Positions 18,475 to 27,474 of a stretch of DNA of 64,000 bases are shown piece after piece (within the stretch, counting starts at the first letter, position 1; every line of letters starts with the position of its first letter). Both the position numbers and the translations under genes were made by a program. The stretch is from Allobosea sp. Tri-44 (GTDB lineage Bacteria; Pseudomonadota; Alphaproteobacteria; Rhizobiales; Beijerinckiaceae), in assembly GCF_004123845.1 (NCBI RefSeq), contig NZ_NBDP01000023.1:166951-230950 (forward strand), read 5' to 3'. A model generated the notes under the pieces. That model was not told where the DNA came from, searched no databases, and was given only the letters and a program-made list of their open reading frames with translations.

Positions 18475-19902
18475 TCACTGCGATGAGCGACGCTCCGTCA
18501 CGCGCATCGGCATCCCGTCACGTGGGCGCAGCGTGATGCGTTGGGTCGGCATTGGCGCCTCCTCGTTCGCATAGTCGAAGCGCAGGTGCCGGAGCAGCAT
18601 GGCGAGCACGATCACCGCTTCCACCATGGCGAATTGCTGGCCAATGCAGATTCGAGGGCCAGCGCCGAACGGCAGATAGGCATAGCGCGGGATGGTCTCA
18701 CGGGCCCCGGGCAGGAAACGCTCGGGCCGGAAACGGTCGGGCGCCTGCCATAGCGTCTCGTGCCGATGCAGAAGATAGGGCGAGACCACGACCAGAGCAC
18801 CCTTCGGGATCACGCAATGTCCGGCCGCGACATCGTCGGCCAGGGCCGTTCGCGACAGGGACGGGACGGGTGGATAGAGGCGCATCGCCTCCTCGATCAC
18901 CGCGCGGGTGAGGGCAAGGCCCTCGCCGGACAGGGCCGCCGTTGCGAGATCCTCACCGGCTGCATCGATCTCGGCCTCGAGCGCATCGCGTACGTCCGGT
19001 GCGAGCGAAACGAGATAGAGCGACCAGGTCAGGGCGTTTGCGGTCGTCTCGTGGCCGGCGCCGATGAAGGTGACGATGTTGGCGCCGACCTCGGCCTCGC
19101 TGAGCCCTGTGCCTGTCTCGGGGTCGCGCGCGGCGAGAAGCGCGTCGAGCAGGTCGGGCTTTTCTGGCCGCCATGCTCCACCGGCATGCAGCGCCTGCCG
19201 CTCGGCGATGATCGCCTTGACCTGCGCTTCGAAGAACGAGATCGCCGGCCGTGCCATCCAGCGACCGATCCGCGGCAGCCAGGCCGGCGCACCGAGCACG
19301 TCGAGCGGATCGATCCGCCCTTGCGTCTCGAAATAGCGGGTCAGGGCCTTGCTGAAAGCGTCGGCGTCACCGGCGATCGCGTTCGAGAACATCGTCTCGG
19401 CCAGGATGTCGTAGGTCACGCGCGTCATGTCGGTCGAGACATCGATGATGCGGCCAGGGCGCCGGCGCAGCATGCGGGCGACGGTCCGCTCGGCCGGCGC
19501 GACCATGCGTTCGGCCAGCGCCGCGACGGAGCGCGGCGTGAACAGCGGCGCCAATGTCCGCCGCGCCCGTTTCCAGGCTTCGCCCTCGGCGGTCAGCAAG
19601 CCTTCGCCGAGCCCGGGCGCCAGGATGGTGCGCTGGAGATCGTCCTTGCGGTAGTTGGCTGCGTTCTCGACGAGCACATGCCGGACGACGTCGGGATCGG
19701 AGACGACGACGCCGTAGCCGAACAGGCCCTCACCGGCGACGATCGGCTCGCGGAAATGCCGAGTGCGCCAGATCGTCAACGGGTTGCGGCGCAAGCGCAG
19801 CAGCAGTTCGAGACGGCCGAACTCGCGTTCTTCCGGCACCGGAGCCGGTGGGCGCCGCCGGCGGGCTTGCGCCGCAGGCATGGCGGCATCCGCTGTGATC
19901 AT
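18475..19902 (-). CDS. Cytochrome P450
   Basis: A 475-residue soluble cytochrome P450 with all diagnostic elements. The heme-ligand loop is FGAGPRICIG (Cys419), the I-helix oxygen-activation motif is GAGHETT, the K-helix ExxR is EAMR, and PERFLPG follows. It would mono-oxygenate a hydrophobic substrate using electrons from a ferredoxin or flavodoxin partner that is not encoded beside it. No membrane anchor is seen, as expected for bacterial P450s. It is transcribed alone, divergent from the small gene at 20115; the substrate cannot be inferred from the neighbours. Confidence 0.95.
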   Translation of the reverse strand: MITADAAMPAAQARRRRPPAPVPEEREFGRLELLLRLRRNPLTIWRTRHFREPIVAGEGLFGYGVVVSDPDVVRHVLVENAANYRKDDLQRTILAPGLGEGLLTAEGEAWKRARRTLAPLFTPRSVAALAERMVAPAERTVARMLRRRPGRIIDVSTDMTRVTYDILAETMFSNAIAGDADAFSKALTRYFETQGRIDPLDVLGAPAWLPRIGRWMARPAISFFEAQVKAIIAERQALHAGGAWRPEKPDLLDALLAARDPETGTGLSEAEVGANIVTFIGAGHETTANALTWSLYLVSLAPDVRDALEAEIDAAGEDLATAALSGEGLALTRAVIEEAMRLYPPVPSLSRTALADDVAAGHCVIPKGALVVVSPYLLHRHETLWQAPDRFRPERFLPGARETIPRYAYLPFGAGPRICIGQQFAMVEAVIVLAMLLRHLRFDYANEEAPMPTQRITLRPRDGMPMRVTERRSSQ

Positions 19903-20064
19903 GGCTCTCTCCTCGCGGAGCCGAAATCGGCCAGGACGGACCAGCCCGATCGGATACGGCTCTGAGAGTCACAGTCTCTTGCCGGTTTTAGGCATTCCAA
20001 AGGCGCAAGTCGCGTGCCAGCCCGTCCTGTGATTGTTGCATTGCAGAGAATAATCCGCGCAATC

Positions 20065-20079
20065 TTGTGCAGTGCACAA
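20065..20079. promoter_or_regulatory. Palindromic operator-like site before the small gene at 20115
   Basis: TTGTGCA and TGCACAA form a perfect 7-1-7 dyad centred 43 bases upstream of the start codon at 20115 in the divergent P450/small-gene intergenic region. An adjacent TTGCATTGCA near 20036 shares its core. This is the shape of a dimeric repressor site. Similar TGCA-centred dyads are known for PhaR-type regulators, but no cognate regulator is encoded nearby. Confidence 0.4.
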
Positions 20080-20114
20080 TAAGTGCTATTTTAGGCGTCC
20101 AAGGAGCCATTGAG

Positions 20115-20396
20115 ATGCCCGAATACAAGAATCCCCCTCCGCGCATCCTGCGCCCCCGCGTCGAACTGCCGACTCTCGAAGAGGCGGTGACGGCGGCGCA
20201 GTGCATGAGCGATTCGCCGGAGCAGCAGGCCGAGCTCGCTGCCCAGCTGATGGGCGTGCCCGTTGCCGAGGTCGTCCCCTTCATCCGCAAGGCCGCGCAC
20301 CGCACCACAGTGATGACGCCGAACCGCTCCGTCGTCGTGGTCCGCCGGCCGACCCGGACCTTCTCGCCGCGCCTCGCCGAGGCGATGCGCCGCTGA
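20115..20396 (+). CDS. Small hypothetical protein
   Basis: A 93-residue protein starting MPEYKNPPPRIL, preceded by AAGGAG. It is basic at the C-terminus (VVVVRRPTRTFSPRLAEAM) and helical in the middle, with no signal peptide. I do not recognise a family. A palindrome upstream and a good terminator downstream (20428-20465) mark it as a stand-alone regulated transcript, which argues it is real despite its size. Confidence 0.7.
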   Translation: MPEYKNPPPRILRPRVELPTLEEAVTAAQCMSDSPEQQAELAAQLMGVPVAEVVPFIRKAAHRTTVMTPNRSVVVVRRPTRTFSPRLAEAMRR

Positions 20397-20427
20397 GCAG
20401 CACAGTCGCTGCTGTCCAATTTCCGAG

Positions 20428-20465
20428 AACGCCGGGAGCCAGGAATGGCTTCCGGCGTTTTGCTT
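20428..20465 (+). terminator. Rho-independent terminator of the small gene
   Basis: AACGCCGG..GCCA pairs with TGGC..CCGGCGTT and is followed by TTTTGCTTT on the plus strand. It sits 30 bases after the stop of the 20115 gene and before the convergent cueR stop. Confidence 0.75.
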
Positions 20466-20502
20466 TGCAGAGTGCGGAATAGTCCGGTCTGACCGGGAAT
20501 GC

Positions 20503-20895
20503 TCAGTTGCTAGCGCCGATCTTGTCGAGGATCGGGCAGTCCGGCCGCTGATCGCCATGGCAGTTGCTCGCGAGATGGCGCAGCGTCGCCGCCATCGCCT
20601 GCAGTGCCGCCGCCTTCTCCTCGAGTTCTGCAACATGCTTGAGTGCGAGCCGCTTGACGTCGGCGCTTGCCCGCGAACGGTCGCGCCAGAGCGTCAGCAG
20701 CGACCCGGTCTCATCGACCGAGAAGCCGAGGCTGCGGGCACGGCGCACGAAGCGCAGCGTATGGACGTTCGGCTCGGCATAGACCCGGTAGCCCGATTGC
20801 GAGCGCGTCGGCGGTTCGATCAGCCCGATCTGCTCGTAATAGCGAATCATCTTGGCGCTGACACCTGAAGCCTCTGCGGCTTGTCCGATATTCAT
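20503..20895 (-). CDS. cueR: Cu(I)-responsive MerR-family activator CueR
   Basis: A 130-residue MerR-family regulator. It has the N-terminal winged helix-turn-helix ([21 protein letters not shown]), a dimerisation helix and a C-terminal metal loop with Cys112 and Cys120 ([10 protein letters not shown]), the two thiolate ligands at the same positions as in E. coli CueR. It senses cytosolic Cu(I) and activates copper efflux by unwinding a promoter with an over-long spacer. Its ATG overlaps the copA stop by 4 bases, so activator and pump are co-transcribed and form an autoregulated unit. The expected operator is present upstream of copA at 23479-23509. Confidence 0.93.
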   Translation of the reverse strand: MNIGQAAEASGVSAKMIRYYEQIGLIEPPTRSQSGYRVYAEPNVHTLRFVRRARSLGFSVDETGSLLTLWRDRSRASADVKRLALKHVAELEEKAAALQAMAATLRHLASNCHGDQRPDCPILDKIGASN

Positions 20896-23447
20896 CCGAT
20901 CCTCCCAAAGGCAGTGGCCGGAGCTGCGTCTGGCGCCGCCGCAGTGATGTCCTGCCGCACCGCGAACCGGCGCAGCCTGAGTGCGTTGGCGAGCACGCTG
21001 ACGCTGGAAAAAGCCATGGCGAAGCTGGCGAAGACCGGCGACATCAGCACGCCCCAGATCGGATAGAGCAGGCCGGCGGCGACCGGGATCAGCAGGACAT
21101 TGTAGCCGAAGGCCCAGCCGAGATTCTGGCGGATATTGGTCATCGTCGCCTTGGACAGGCCGATCGCCTCCGGCACGTGGGTGAGATCGCCGGAGATCAG
21201 CACGATATCGGCGCTCTCGATCGCAATGTCGGTGCCGGCGCCCATGGCAATACCGATATCGGCCTGGGCCAGCGCCGGCGCGTCGTTGATGCCGTCGCCG
21301 ACGAAGGCGACTTTGCCGCCACCTTGGCCGCCGCCCGCCTGTAGCCGCTTGACGATCGCCGCCTTGTCGGTCGGCAGCACCTCGGCCTCGACCGCGTCGA
21401 TGCCGAGCCGGGCCGCGATCGCCTCGGCGGTGGCACGGTTGTCACCGGTCACCATGACGATGCGCAGGCCGAGCGCCTTGAGTGCGGAAATCGCCGCCGG
21501 CGTGCCCGGTTTCAGCTGGTCGGCGACGGCGACGAGGCCGGCGAGCCTGCCGTCGATCGCGACGTAAAGTGGGCTCTCGCCGCTGCGGGCCGAGGCTGCG
21601 GCCTGCTCGGCGAAGGCTGACGCGGCGATGCCGCGCTCGGCCATCAACCTGGCCGATCCGACCAGGATGTCGCGGCCCTCGACCCGGGCCGAGATGCCGA
21701 GGCCGGGCTCGGCCGCGAAATCGGCGGCCGGAGCGAGCGTAAACCCGCGCCGCTTCGCTTCCGCGACGATCGCCTCGGCGGAGGGGTGCTCCGAAGCGCT
21801 CTCGGCAGAGGCTGCCAGGCGCAAGGCCTCGCCCTCGGCGAAACCCTCGGCGGCGATGAAACGCGTCACCTCGGGCCGGCCCTTGGTCAACGTGCCGGTC
21901 TTGTCGAAGGCGATGGTGGCGACCTCGCTCAGGCCCTGCAAGGCTGCGCCCTGGCGGAACAGGATGCCGAGCTCGGCGGCACGGCCAGTGCCGACCATGA
22001 TCGAGGTCGGGGTGGCCAGGCCCATGGCGCAGGGGCAGGCGACGATCAGCACCGCGACGGCGTTGACCAGCGCATAGGTCAAAGCGGGAGAGGGGCCAAA
22101 CGCCAGCCATGCCGCGAAGGTCAGCAGCGCGACGGCGATCACCGCCGGCACGAACCAGTTGGTGACGCGGTCGACCAGCGCCTGGATCGGTAGCTTGGCG
22201 CCCTGCGCCTGCTCGACCATGCGCAGGATCTGGGCGAGCAGCGTATCGGCGCCGACCTTCTCCGCCCGGAAGCGCAGCGCGCCGTTGCGATTGATGGTGC
22301 CGCCGATCACGCTGGCGCCGACGCTCTTATGGGCGGGGGCGGGTTCGCCGGTCACCATGGCTTCGTCGACATAGGAGGCGCCTTCGACGACCTCGCCGTC
22401 GACCGGGATTTTCTCGCCCGGCCGGACCAGCACGAGGTCACCGACCCGGACATGCTCGATCGCGATCTCGCTCTCGACGCCGTCGCGCAGCACGCGGGCC
22501 GAGCGCGCCTGCAATTGCACCAGCCGCTTGATCGCCTCGCTGGTGCGGCCCTTGGCCCGGGCTTCGAACCAGCGCCCGAGCAGGATCAGGGTGACAATCA
22601 CCGCCCCGGTCTCGAAATAGGTATAGTCCGTACCATCAGGCAGCCAGTCGGGCGCGAAGGTCGCGACCACCGAATAGGCATAGGCCGCGCCGGCGCCGAG
22701 CATGACCAGCGCGTTCATGTCGGGCGCAGCCCGCAGCAGCGCCGGCCAGCCCTTCAGGAAGAAGCGCAGGCCCGGACCGAACAGCACGATGGTGGTGAGG
22801 CCGAAGGCGATGAGCTTCAGCACGAAGGCGTCGACGCGGGCGTAGAGCCAGTGATGGAAGGCTTCGCTCAGATGCGGCCCCATCTCGAGCACCAGCAGCG
22901 GCAGCGTCCCCAGTGCCGCGACGACGACGGAACGCGCGAGCGCGGTCTGCTCCGCCTGACGGCGCGCGGCGGCGGCATCGCTGTCGTCGCTGCGTCCGTC
23001 GTCGAGGGGCTTGGCCTCGTAGCCGGCGACAGTGACGGCCGCGACGAGCGCCGGCGTGATGCTGTCATCGGCGACCCGGACGGTCGCCCGCTCGGTCGCG
23101 AGATTGACCTCGGCCTTGAGCACGCCCGGCACTGCGCGCAGCGCCTTCTCGACCCGGCCGACGCAGGACGCGCAGGTCATTCCGGAGATCGTCAGCGTGA
23201 TATCGATCGCGCCCGGCTCATAGCCGGCCTTGCGGATCGCCTCGGCCACCGCTTCAATACTGCCGCCGGCCAGCGTCACCCGCGCCTTGCCGGTCGCCAG
23301 ATTGACTTGGGCCTCGCTGACACCCGGTACGGCCGAGATCGCCTTTTCCACTCGTCCGACGCAGGACGCGCAAGTCATCCCCTCGACGGGAATATCGATC
23401 GTGATGGGCTCGGCTGCGGGCGCTTCATGCTTCGCATGCATCGTCAT
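20892..23447 (-). CDS. copA: Cu(I)-exporting P1B-type ATPase CopA
   Basis: An 851-residue copper pump. Two N-terminal heavy-metal-associated domains each carry GMTCASC. Eight predicted membrane helices follow, with the CPC metal site at 471-473, the phosphorylation site DKTGT at Asp515, the SEHP motif of P1B ATPases and [10 protein letters not shown] near the C-terminus. It pumps Cu(I) from cytosol to periplasm at the cost of ATP. It is first in the leftward copA-cueR operon under a CueR-type promoter. Confidence 0.97.
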   Translation of the reverse strand: MTMHAKHEAPAAEPITIDIPVEGMTCASCVGRVEKAISAVPGVSEAQVNLATGKARVTLAGGSIEAVAEAIRKAGYEPGAIDITLTISGMTCASCVGRVEKALRAVPGVLKAEVNLATERATVRVADDSITPALVAAVTVAGYEAKPLDDGRSDDSDAAAARRQAEQTALARSVVVAALGTLPLLVLEMGPHLSEAFHHWLYARVDAFVLKLIAFGLTTIVLFGPGLRFFLKGWPALLRAAPDMNALVMLGAGAAYAYSVVATFAPDWLPDGTDYTYFETGAVIVTLILLGRWFEARAKGRTSEAIKRLVQLQARSARVLRDGVESEIAIEHVRVGDLVLVRPGEKIPVDGEVVEGASYVDEAMVTGEPAPAHKSVGASVIGGTINRNGALRFRAEKVGADTLLAQILRMVEQAQGAKLPIQALVDRVTNWFVPAVIAVALLTFAAWLAFGPSPALTYALVNAVAVLIVACPCAMGLATPTSIMVGTGRAAELGILFRQGAALQGLSEVATIAFDKTGTLTKGRPEVTRFIAAEGFAEGEALRLAASAESASEHPSAEAIVAEAKRRGFTLAPAADFAAEPGLGISARVEGRDILVGSARLMAERGIAASAFAEQAAASARSGESPLYVAIDGRLAGLVAVADQLKPGTPAAISALKALGLRIVMVTGDNRATAEAIAARLGIDAVEAEVLPTDKAAIVKRLQAGGGQGGGKVAFVGDGINDAPALAQADIGIAMGAGTDIAIESADIVLISGDLTHVPEAIGLSKATMTNIRQNLGWAFGYNVLLIPVAAGLLYPIWGVLMSPVFASFAMAFSSVSVLANALRLRRFAVRQDITAAAPDAAPATAFGRIG

Positions 23448-23478
23448 GACGCATCACCTTCCTTCTCTCATTGGAAGA

Positions 23479-23509
23479 TGGCTACACCTTCCCATCATGG
23501 GAAGGTCAA
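23479..23509 (-). promoter_or_regulatory. CueR-type promoter/operator of copA
   Basis: On the minus strand a TTGACC -35 (23504-23509) and a TAGCCA -10 (23479-23484) are separated by 19 bases instead of 17, the signature of MerR-family promoters. The spacer region is covered by a perfect 10-1-10 palindrome (23486-23506) whose arm is ACCTTCCCAT. It lies about 32 bases upstream of the copA ATG. Confidence 0.85.
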
Positions 23510-23632
23510 GCGGTTACTTTTCTGGATTGTCGCGACGGCTCGGCCGGCTTCCTGCCGGGCAGAAACCGGGTGTCGCGAGCCGACGACGGCGCGCTTCATC
23601 GCGCTCGATCGATCTGGAGAAGGAAGCGGCAC

Positions 23633-24379
23633 ATGGCGATGGCGACGCGAACGGCCGACACGGCGGGGCCGCAGACGATGGAAGCCGCTGTGGCGGCCCT
23701 CGATTGGCAGCGGATCGAGACTGAACTCGACGAGCATGGCGTCGGCCTGACCGGGCCGTTGTTCGCTGCCGAAACCTGCGCCGCGCTGCGTGCGCTCTAT
23801 GCCGAGCCCCAGCATTTCCGCAGCCGCATCGTCATGTCGCGTCACGGGTTCGGTCGTGGCGAATACCAGTACTTTTCCTACCCGCTGCCTGATGCGGTCG
23901 CGGTGCTGCGGCCGCTGATCTACGCCCGGCTCGCGCCGATCGCCAATCGCTGGAATGCCGCGCTCGGCATCGACCAGCGCTATCCCGAAGCGCTCGACGC
24001 GTTCCTGGCGCTTTGCCATGCGCAAGGGCAGGAGAGACCGACGCCGCTGCTGCTGAAATACGGCGCCGGCGATTACAACTGCCTGCACCAGGACCTCTAT
24101 GGCGACCTGTTCTTCCCGTTCCAGATGGTGATCCTGCTCTCCGAGCCGGACCGGGATTTCACTGGCGGCGAGTTCACTTTGGTCGAGCAGCGCCCGCGCA
24201 TGCAGTCCCGGCCCGAGGTCATACCGCTGCGACAGGGCGAGGCTGCCATCTTCGCCGTGCAGCACCGCCCGGTGCAGGGCACGCGCGGGACCTATCGCGT
24301 CAATCTGCGTCATGGCGTCAGCCGGGTGCGCTCGGGCGAGCGCTATACGACCGGGCTGATCTTCCACGATGCGCGTTGA
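23633..24379 (+). CDS. 2OG-Fe(II) oxygenase family protein
   Basis: A 248-residue enzyme of the 2-oxoglutarate/Fe(II) dioxygenase fold. The iron ligands are visible as His152-x-Asp154 (CLHQDLYGD) and distal His227 (VNLRHGVSRVRSG), with a nearby Arg for 2-oxoglutarate. The sequence resembles the family often annotated as DNA/RNA alkylation-damage oxygenases, but the substrate is not proven. The ATG at 23633 follows GGAGAAGGAAG; an in-frame extension upstream lacks support. It is divergent from copA. Confidence 0.85.
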   Translation: MAMATRTADTAGPQTMEAAVAALDWQRIETELDEHGVGLTGPLFAAETCAALRALYAEPQHFRSRIVMSRHGFGRGEYQYFSYPLPDAVAVLRPLIYARLAPIANRWNAALGIDQRYPEALDAFLALCHAQGQERPTPLLLKYGAGDYNCLHQDLYGDLFFPFQMVILLSEPDRDFTGGEFTLVEQRPRMQSRPEVIPLRQGEAAIFAVQHRPVQGTRGTYRVNLRHGVSRVRSGERYTTGLIFHDAR

Positions 24380-24387
24380 AATAGCCG

Positions 24388-24864
24388 TCAGAGTGCCTTG
24401 AACTTCAGGCTGCGAAGGATCGCGCCCAGTGCCGGCTCGTCGACGAGGTCGGCTGCATCGGCCTGGGTGAACCATTGGCAGCGGCGCTGCTCCTGCTCCG
24501 GCCAGGTCGGCAGCTGCTCCTTCACCGCGAGCAGATAGAGCCTGACCTTACACAGCACGAAGTCGCGGGTGCGCCGTTTCCAGTAGGTGTAGCGACCGAC
24601 GGGCTTCTTGCCGACCTCACCAAGGAGACCAGCTTCCTCCATGGCTTCGCGCGCCGCGGCTTCATGGCCTTTCAGCCCGCGGATCGGCCAACCTTTCGGT
24701 ACGATCCAGCGCTGCGTCTCCCGCGTCGTCACCAGCATGATCTCGACGATGCCATCCGGCCTATGCCGGTACGGTATGGCGCCGATCTGCACCTTCGGCT
24801 CCGCCGCCCGCTTGCCGGCCGCCGCCTTTGCCACTCTTGTCGACCTCCCCAAGCCCCTGCCCAT
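24388..24864 (-). CDS. Nudix hydrolase
   Basis: A Nudix-family pyrophosphohydrolase. The Nudix box is recognisable around GHEAAAREAMEEAGL, with the REAMEEAG catalytic core that binds divalent metal. Such proteins hydrolyse X-linked nucleoside diphosphates or diphosphoinositol-like substrates; the form IVPKGWP before the box is typical of the DIPP-like subgroup. The start is uncertain: ATG at 24864 or 24885, or a GTG at 24999, none with a strong ribosome-binding site. It converges on the oxygenase gene with only 8 bases between stops. Confidence 0.85.
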   Translation of the reverse strand: MGRGLGRSTRVAKAAAGKRAAEPKVQIGAIPYRHRPDGIVEIMLVTTRETQRWIVPKGWPIRGLKGHEAAAREAMEEAGLLGEVGKKPVGRYTYWKRRTRDFVLCKVRLYLLAVKEQLPTWPEQEQRRCQWFTQADAADLVDEPALGAILRSLKFKAL

Positions 24865-25039
24865 GTCCTGCCCAAGCGGCAGCATATGGTGATTCGCTGG
24901 AAGGCTCGCCAGTGGATTGTATAGCCGGCAATTCTTTTTGGAGCGGCTGGCTTCAAGCAAGTGGGCCGCTCTGTCCGCGGAACGGTCCGCTGCGTTCACG
25001 AAATGGTGAGCCGGACCGATCCCGAAACGGCGCTTCGCC

Positions 25040-25444
25040 TCAGAGCTTCTTGCCGTCCTTGCCGAACTGCTTGAGGTAGGCGGTGAGGTCGGCGATCTCC
25101 TTCTCGTTCTTGATGCCGGCGAAGATCATCTTGGTGCCGGGGATCTTGGCCTTCGGGTCCTTGATGTATTCGGCGAAGACCGCCTCGTCCCAGGTGATGC
25201 CCGCGCCCTTGTTGGCGGCCGAATAGCTGTAGCCCTCGACCTCGCCGGTATGACGCCCGAACAGGCCGTTGAGCTGCGGGCCGACCAGATTTTTGGCGCC
25301 TTCGCCGAGCTGATGGCAGGCGCGGCACTTGTTCCAGGAACGCTCGCCGGCGGAGACGTCCTGCGCCTGGGCGCTGGTCGTGACGAAAACAGCGGCGAGG
25401 GCAAGCAGGGTGGCGCTGGCGGTCAGTCTCATGGGCAGCCTCAT
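25040..25444 (-). CDS. Periplasmic c-type cytochrome (cytochrome c2-like)
   Basis: A 134-residue class I cytochrome c. A Sec signal peptide of about 28 residues ends at AQAQ. The heme site is C40-R-A-C43-H44 and the axial methionine is Met106 in GTKMIFAG, both standard for small soluble c2/c550 electron carriers. It would shuttle electrons in the periplasm between a quinol oxidase complex and a terminal oxidase or dehydrogenase. A second in-frame ATG at 25432 could also be the start. It is a single gene, with no heme-maturation genes adjacent. Confidence 0.93.
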   Translation of the reverse strand: MRLPMRLTASATLLALAAVFVTTSAQAQDVSAGERSWNKCRACHQLGEGAKNLVGPQLNGLFGRHTGEVEGYSYSAANKGAGITWDEAVFAEYIKDPKAKIPGTKMIFAGIKNEKEIADLTAYLKQFGKDGKKL

Positions 25445-25529
25445 GGGTCTCGTCTCTTCTCAGCTTAGACTCCTTCTGAGATAGCGCAGCCTGTTCCGTT
25501 GGATAGGGGGGCAGTTCGTCGCGGTGCGT

Positions 25530-25561
25530 GGGTTGACTCAATCTAATCGGATCCGGCTCTA
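25530..25561. repeat. Partial copy of the GGATCCGGCTCTA palindromic repeat
   Basis: This 32-base segment differs from the right half of the copy at 62578-62614 by three substitutions over 31 bases. It lacks the left arm. Its final CTA is the reverse complement of the stop codon of the leftward alpha/beta hydrolase gene. Confidence 0.7.
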
Positions 25562-26431
25562 CAGGCCCCCGATCCATTCGGCCACGTTGGCAGTGAAGGC
25601 ATCCGGGCGGGAGATCGGGAAGAAGTGCCCGCCTGAATCGAGCAGCGTCTTGCGCGCTCCCGGCATGGCGGCGGCGAGTTCCTCTTGCAGGAAGGCAGGC
25701 ACGATGAGGTCGTCACGGGCGCCGAGGATCAGGGTCGGCAAGGCGATCTCCCCGGCCCAGCCCGAGCCATCGAAGGCGTGCAGCGCGTCGATGCGTTCGC
25801 GCACGACCTGCTTCGCCTCGGGCGTGGCGGGCGCGGCGGCGACGGCTGCCTCGTAGACGCTCCAATGCGCTTGGAGCCAGGTGGGTGGGTAGGCCATCAG
25901 CGCGGCGGTCGCGGCGTAGGCACGCGGATGCTGGTCGAGGATGGCGAGCCGGGTCTCGAACAGCGCGGTCATATAGCGGTTCTGCTTTAGCCAGCCGCCG
26001 CTGACGATCAACCCGTCGAGACGTTCCGGCGCCTGGCGTGCCAGCGACAGGCCAATGCAGCCGCCGGTCGAATGGCCGAGGACCGTGGCGCGCTCGACGC
26101 CGGCGGCGTCGAGAACGGCGAGGCAGTCCTGGGCCAGCTGGTCGATCGTGCAGGGCGCATTGCCCCGATCGCTGGCACCGATGCCGCGCTGGTCGAAGCG
26201 CAGCACCTTGAAAGAACGGGCGAGCGTCGCGGCATTGTCGTCCCAGAAGGCCGCGCTGCCGGCGAGACCACTGACCAGCAGCAGCGGCCGGCCTTGCCCT
26301 TGCGACAGCGCGCGCAGCATGGCGCCGTCCCGCAAGGGAACCTGGAATTCGCCGTCGACTTCGACCCTGTCGGCCATGCCTGTCGTTGTTCCGTTTGAAG
26401 GGTCGTGCTGGTGCCGTCGCGCTTGTGTCAT
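25559..26431 (-). CDS. Alpha/beta hydrolase
   Basis: A 290-residue alpha/beta-hydrolase fold protein. The nucleophile elbow is GHSTGG (Ser121), the acid is the Asp in GARDDLIVP and the base is the His in SGGHFFP; the oxyanion region is LLLVSGLAGSA. Its closest visible style is the 3-oxoadipate enol-lactonase/RutD group, but no pathway partner lies beside it, so the substrate is open. The ATG at 26431 is preceded by AGAGGAAA at good spacing. No signal peptide: cytoplasmic. Its stop codon lies in a dispersed repeat. Confidence 0.88.
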   Translation of the reverse strand: MTQARRHQHDPSNGTTTGMADRVEVDGEFQVPLRDGAMLRALSQGQGRPLLLVSGLAGSAAFWDDNAATLARSFKVLRFDQRGIGASDRGNAPCTIDQLAQDCLAVLDAAGVERATVLGHSTGGCIGLSLARQAPERLDGLIVSGGWLKQNRYMTALFETRLAILDQHPRAYAATAALMAYPPTWLQAHWSVYEAAVAAAPATPEAKQVVRERIDALHAFDGSGWAGEIALPTLILGARDDLIVPAFLQEELAAAMPGARKTLLDSGGHFFPISRPDAFTANVAEWIGGL

Positions 26432-26749
26432 GGCTGCGTTTCCTCTGGCGCGGTAGGGCTGGTTAGCTGTCTGGGAGGGAGGGCACGATCGCTCGGCACC
26501 GATGCTGCCGGCGCACTGATCCGGATCACACGGATGGTGTGCCGCTGCGGCCCGGATGCGGAGCCCAACGGGACGGTCTCGCTGGCGGCTTGCCCTGCCA
26601 TACCGACCTCCCTTGCGTTTCCCTGGTCAACGATCATGCTGGGAGAAGCGCTGTGTCCAGCCGCCTTTCCTCATGGCGGCATTGGCTTAGACGCAGAGCG
26701 GAGTGTCTGAAAAGGGCGTCGTTATGCGCTGAGCGCAGGGCGATGTCAG
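26432..26749. other. 318-base gap with no supported gene
   Basis: Between two leftward genes. Short frames exist on both strands, but none has a ribosome-binding site or convincing codon bias. It likely holds the hydrolase promoter and the 3' untranslated end of the XRE-cupin gene. Confidence 0.4.
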
Positions 26750-27337
26750 CTACAGGCAGTTGACCCAGAGTACGCGGGTGACGCCGTCGTGCTGATTTGC
26801 GAAGCGATGCGGGCGCGAGGACAGGAAGCGGAAGCTGTCGCCTTCGCGCATGACCCAGCTCTCGTTCTCGACATTGAGCAGCATGGTGCCGCTCAGCACG
26901 AGGCCGGCTTCCTCGCCATTATGGATGTAGTGCTCGTCGCCAGTGCTGGCGCCGGGCTCCATCTCGACGATGAAGAGGTTGAGCTTCGCGCCCTCGGCCT
27001 GCGGCGTGAGCAACTGCTTGCGGATGCCGGAGCGCCAGAGCTGCAATTCGCCGCGATCGGTCTGGCGCACGATTGTGGCGGTTGGGTCGGCGCGCCGTGT
27101 GTCGGCGGGGAAGAGCTCGGAGATCGCGACGCCGAGCGCATCGGCGACGGCAGCGAGCACGCGCAATGTAGGCGAGGACAGGCCGCGCTCGATCTGGCTG
27201 AGGAAGCCGATCGAGAGCCCGGTGCGGCTCGCAAGCTCCTCCAGCGACAGCTGGCGTGCACGCCGGAGCTGGCGCAGGCGCGCGCCGATCTCGCGGTCGA
27301 CATGCAGATGCGGCAGGTCGGCGGCAGGCAGGCTCAT
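26750..27337 (-). CDS. XRE-family regulator with C-terminal cupin sensor domain (PuuR-like)
   Basis: A 195-residue regulator. Residues about 15-70 are a Cro/CI-type helix-turn-helix (LRQLRRARQLSLEELASRTG, then SIGFLSQIERGLSSPT). Residues about 110-190 are a cupin barrel (GDEHYIHNGEEAGLVLSGTM) that probably binds the effector. This architecture is typical of polyamine and amino-acid catabolism repressors such as PuuR. The ATG at 27337 has AAGGA six bases upstream; an in-frame TTG further up is less likely. It is divergent from the amino-acid/polyamine importer and PuuB-like oxidase genes, and two palindromes in the shared promoter region are its likely operators. Confidence 0.9.
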   Translation of the reverse strand: MSLPAADLPHLHVDREIGARLRQLRRARQLSLEELASRTGLSIGFLSQIERGLSSPTLRVLAAVADALGVAISELFPADTRRADPTATIVRQTDRGELQLWRSGIRKQLLTPQAEGAKLNLFIVEMEPGASTGDEHYIHNGEEAGLVLSGTMLLNVENESWVMREGDSFRFLSSRPHRFANQHDGVTRVLWVNCL

Positions 27338-27357
27338 CGCGAATCCTTCATCGCTTA

Positions 27358-27422
27358 TTTCATGTGCATGAAAATCGCTTGCCGGCAAGATCGTCCTATG
27401 CTCGTATCTTCATGCTCATGAA
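27358..27422. promoter_or_regulatory. Two TTCATGnnCATGAA operators between XRE-cupin gene and ABC operon
   Basis: TTTCATGTGCATGAAA (27358-27373) and TTCATGCTCATGAA (27409-27422) are perfect dyads with a 2-base centre, and their centres are 50 bases apart, about five helical turns. They lie in the divergent promoter region. A dimeric XRE-family repressor bound at both could loop or cooperate, controlling its own gene and the importer/oxidase operon. Confidence 0.75.
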
Positions 27423-27474
27423 AATACGAGCCGGTGCCTGAACCGGGCGCACGGACAAATAAGGGGATACTGTC

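Noticed and set aside
22329..23750. 473-residue plus-strand open frame
   Set aside because: Antisense to copA and its operator; no motif.
26405..26710. 101-residue plus-strand frame in the gap
   Set aside because: No ribosome-binding site or family features; overlaps the start of the hydrolase on the other strand.
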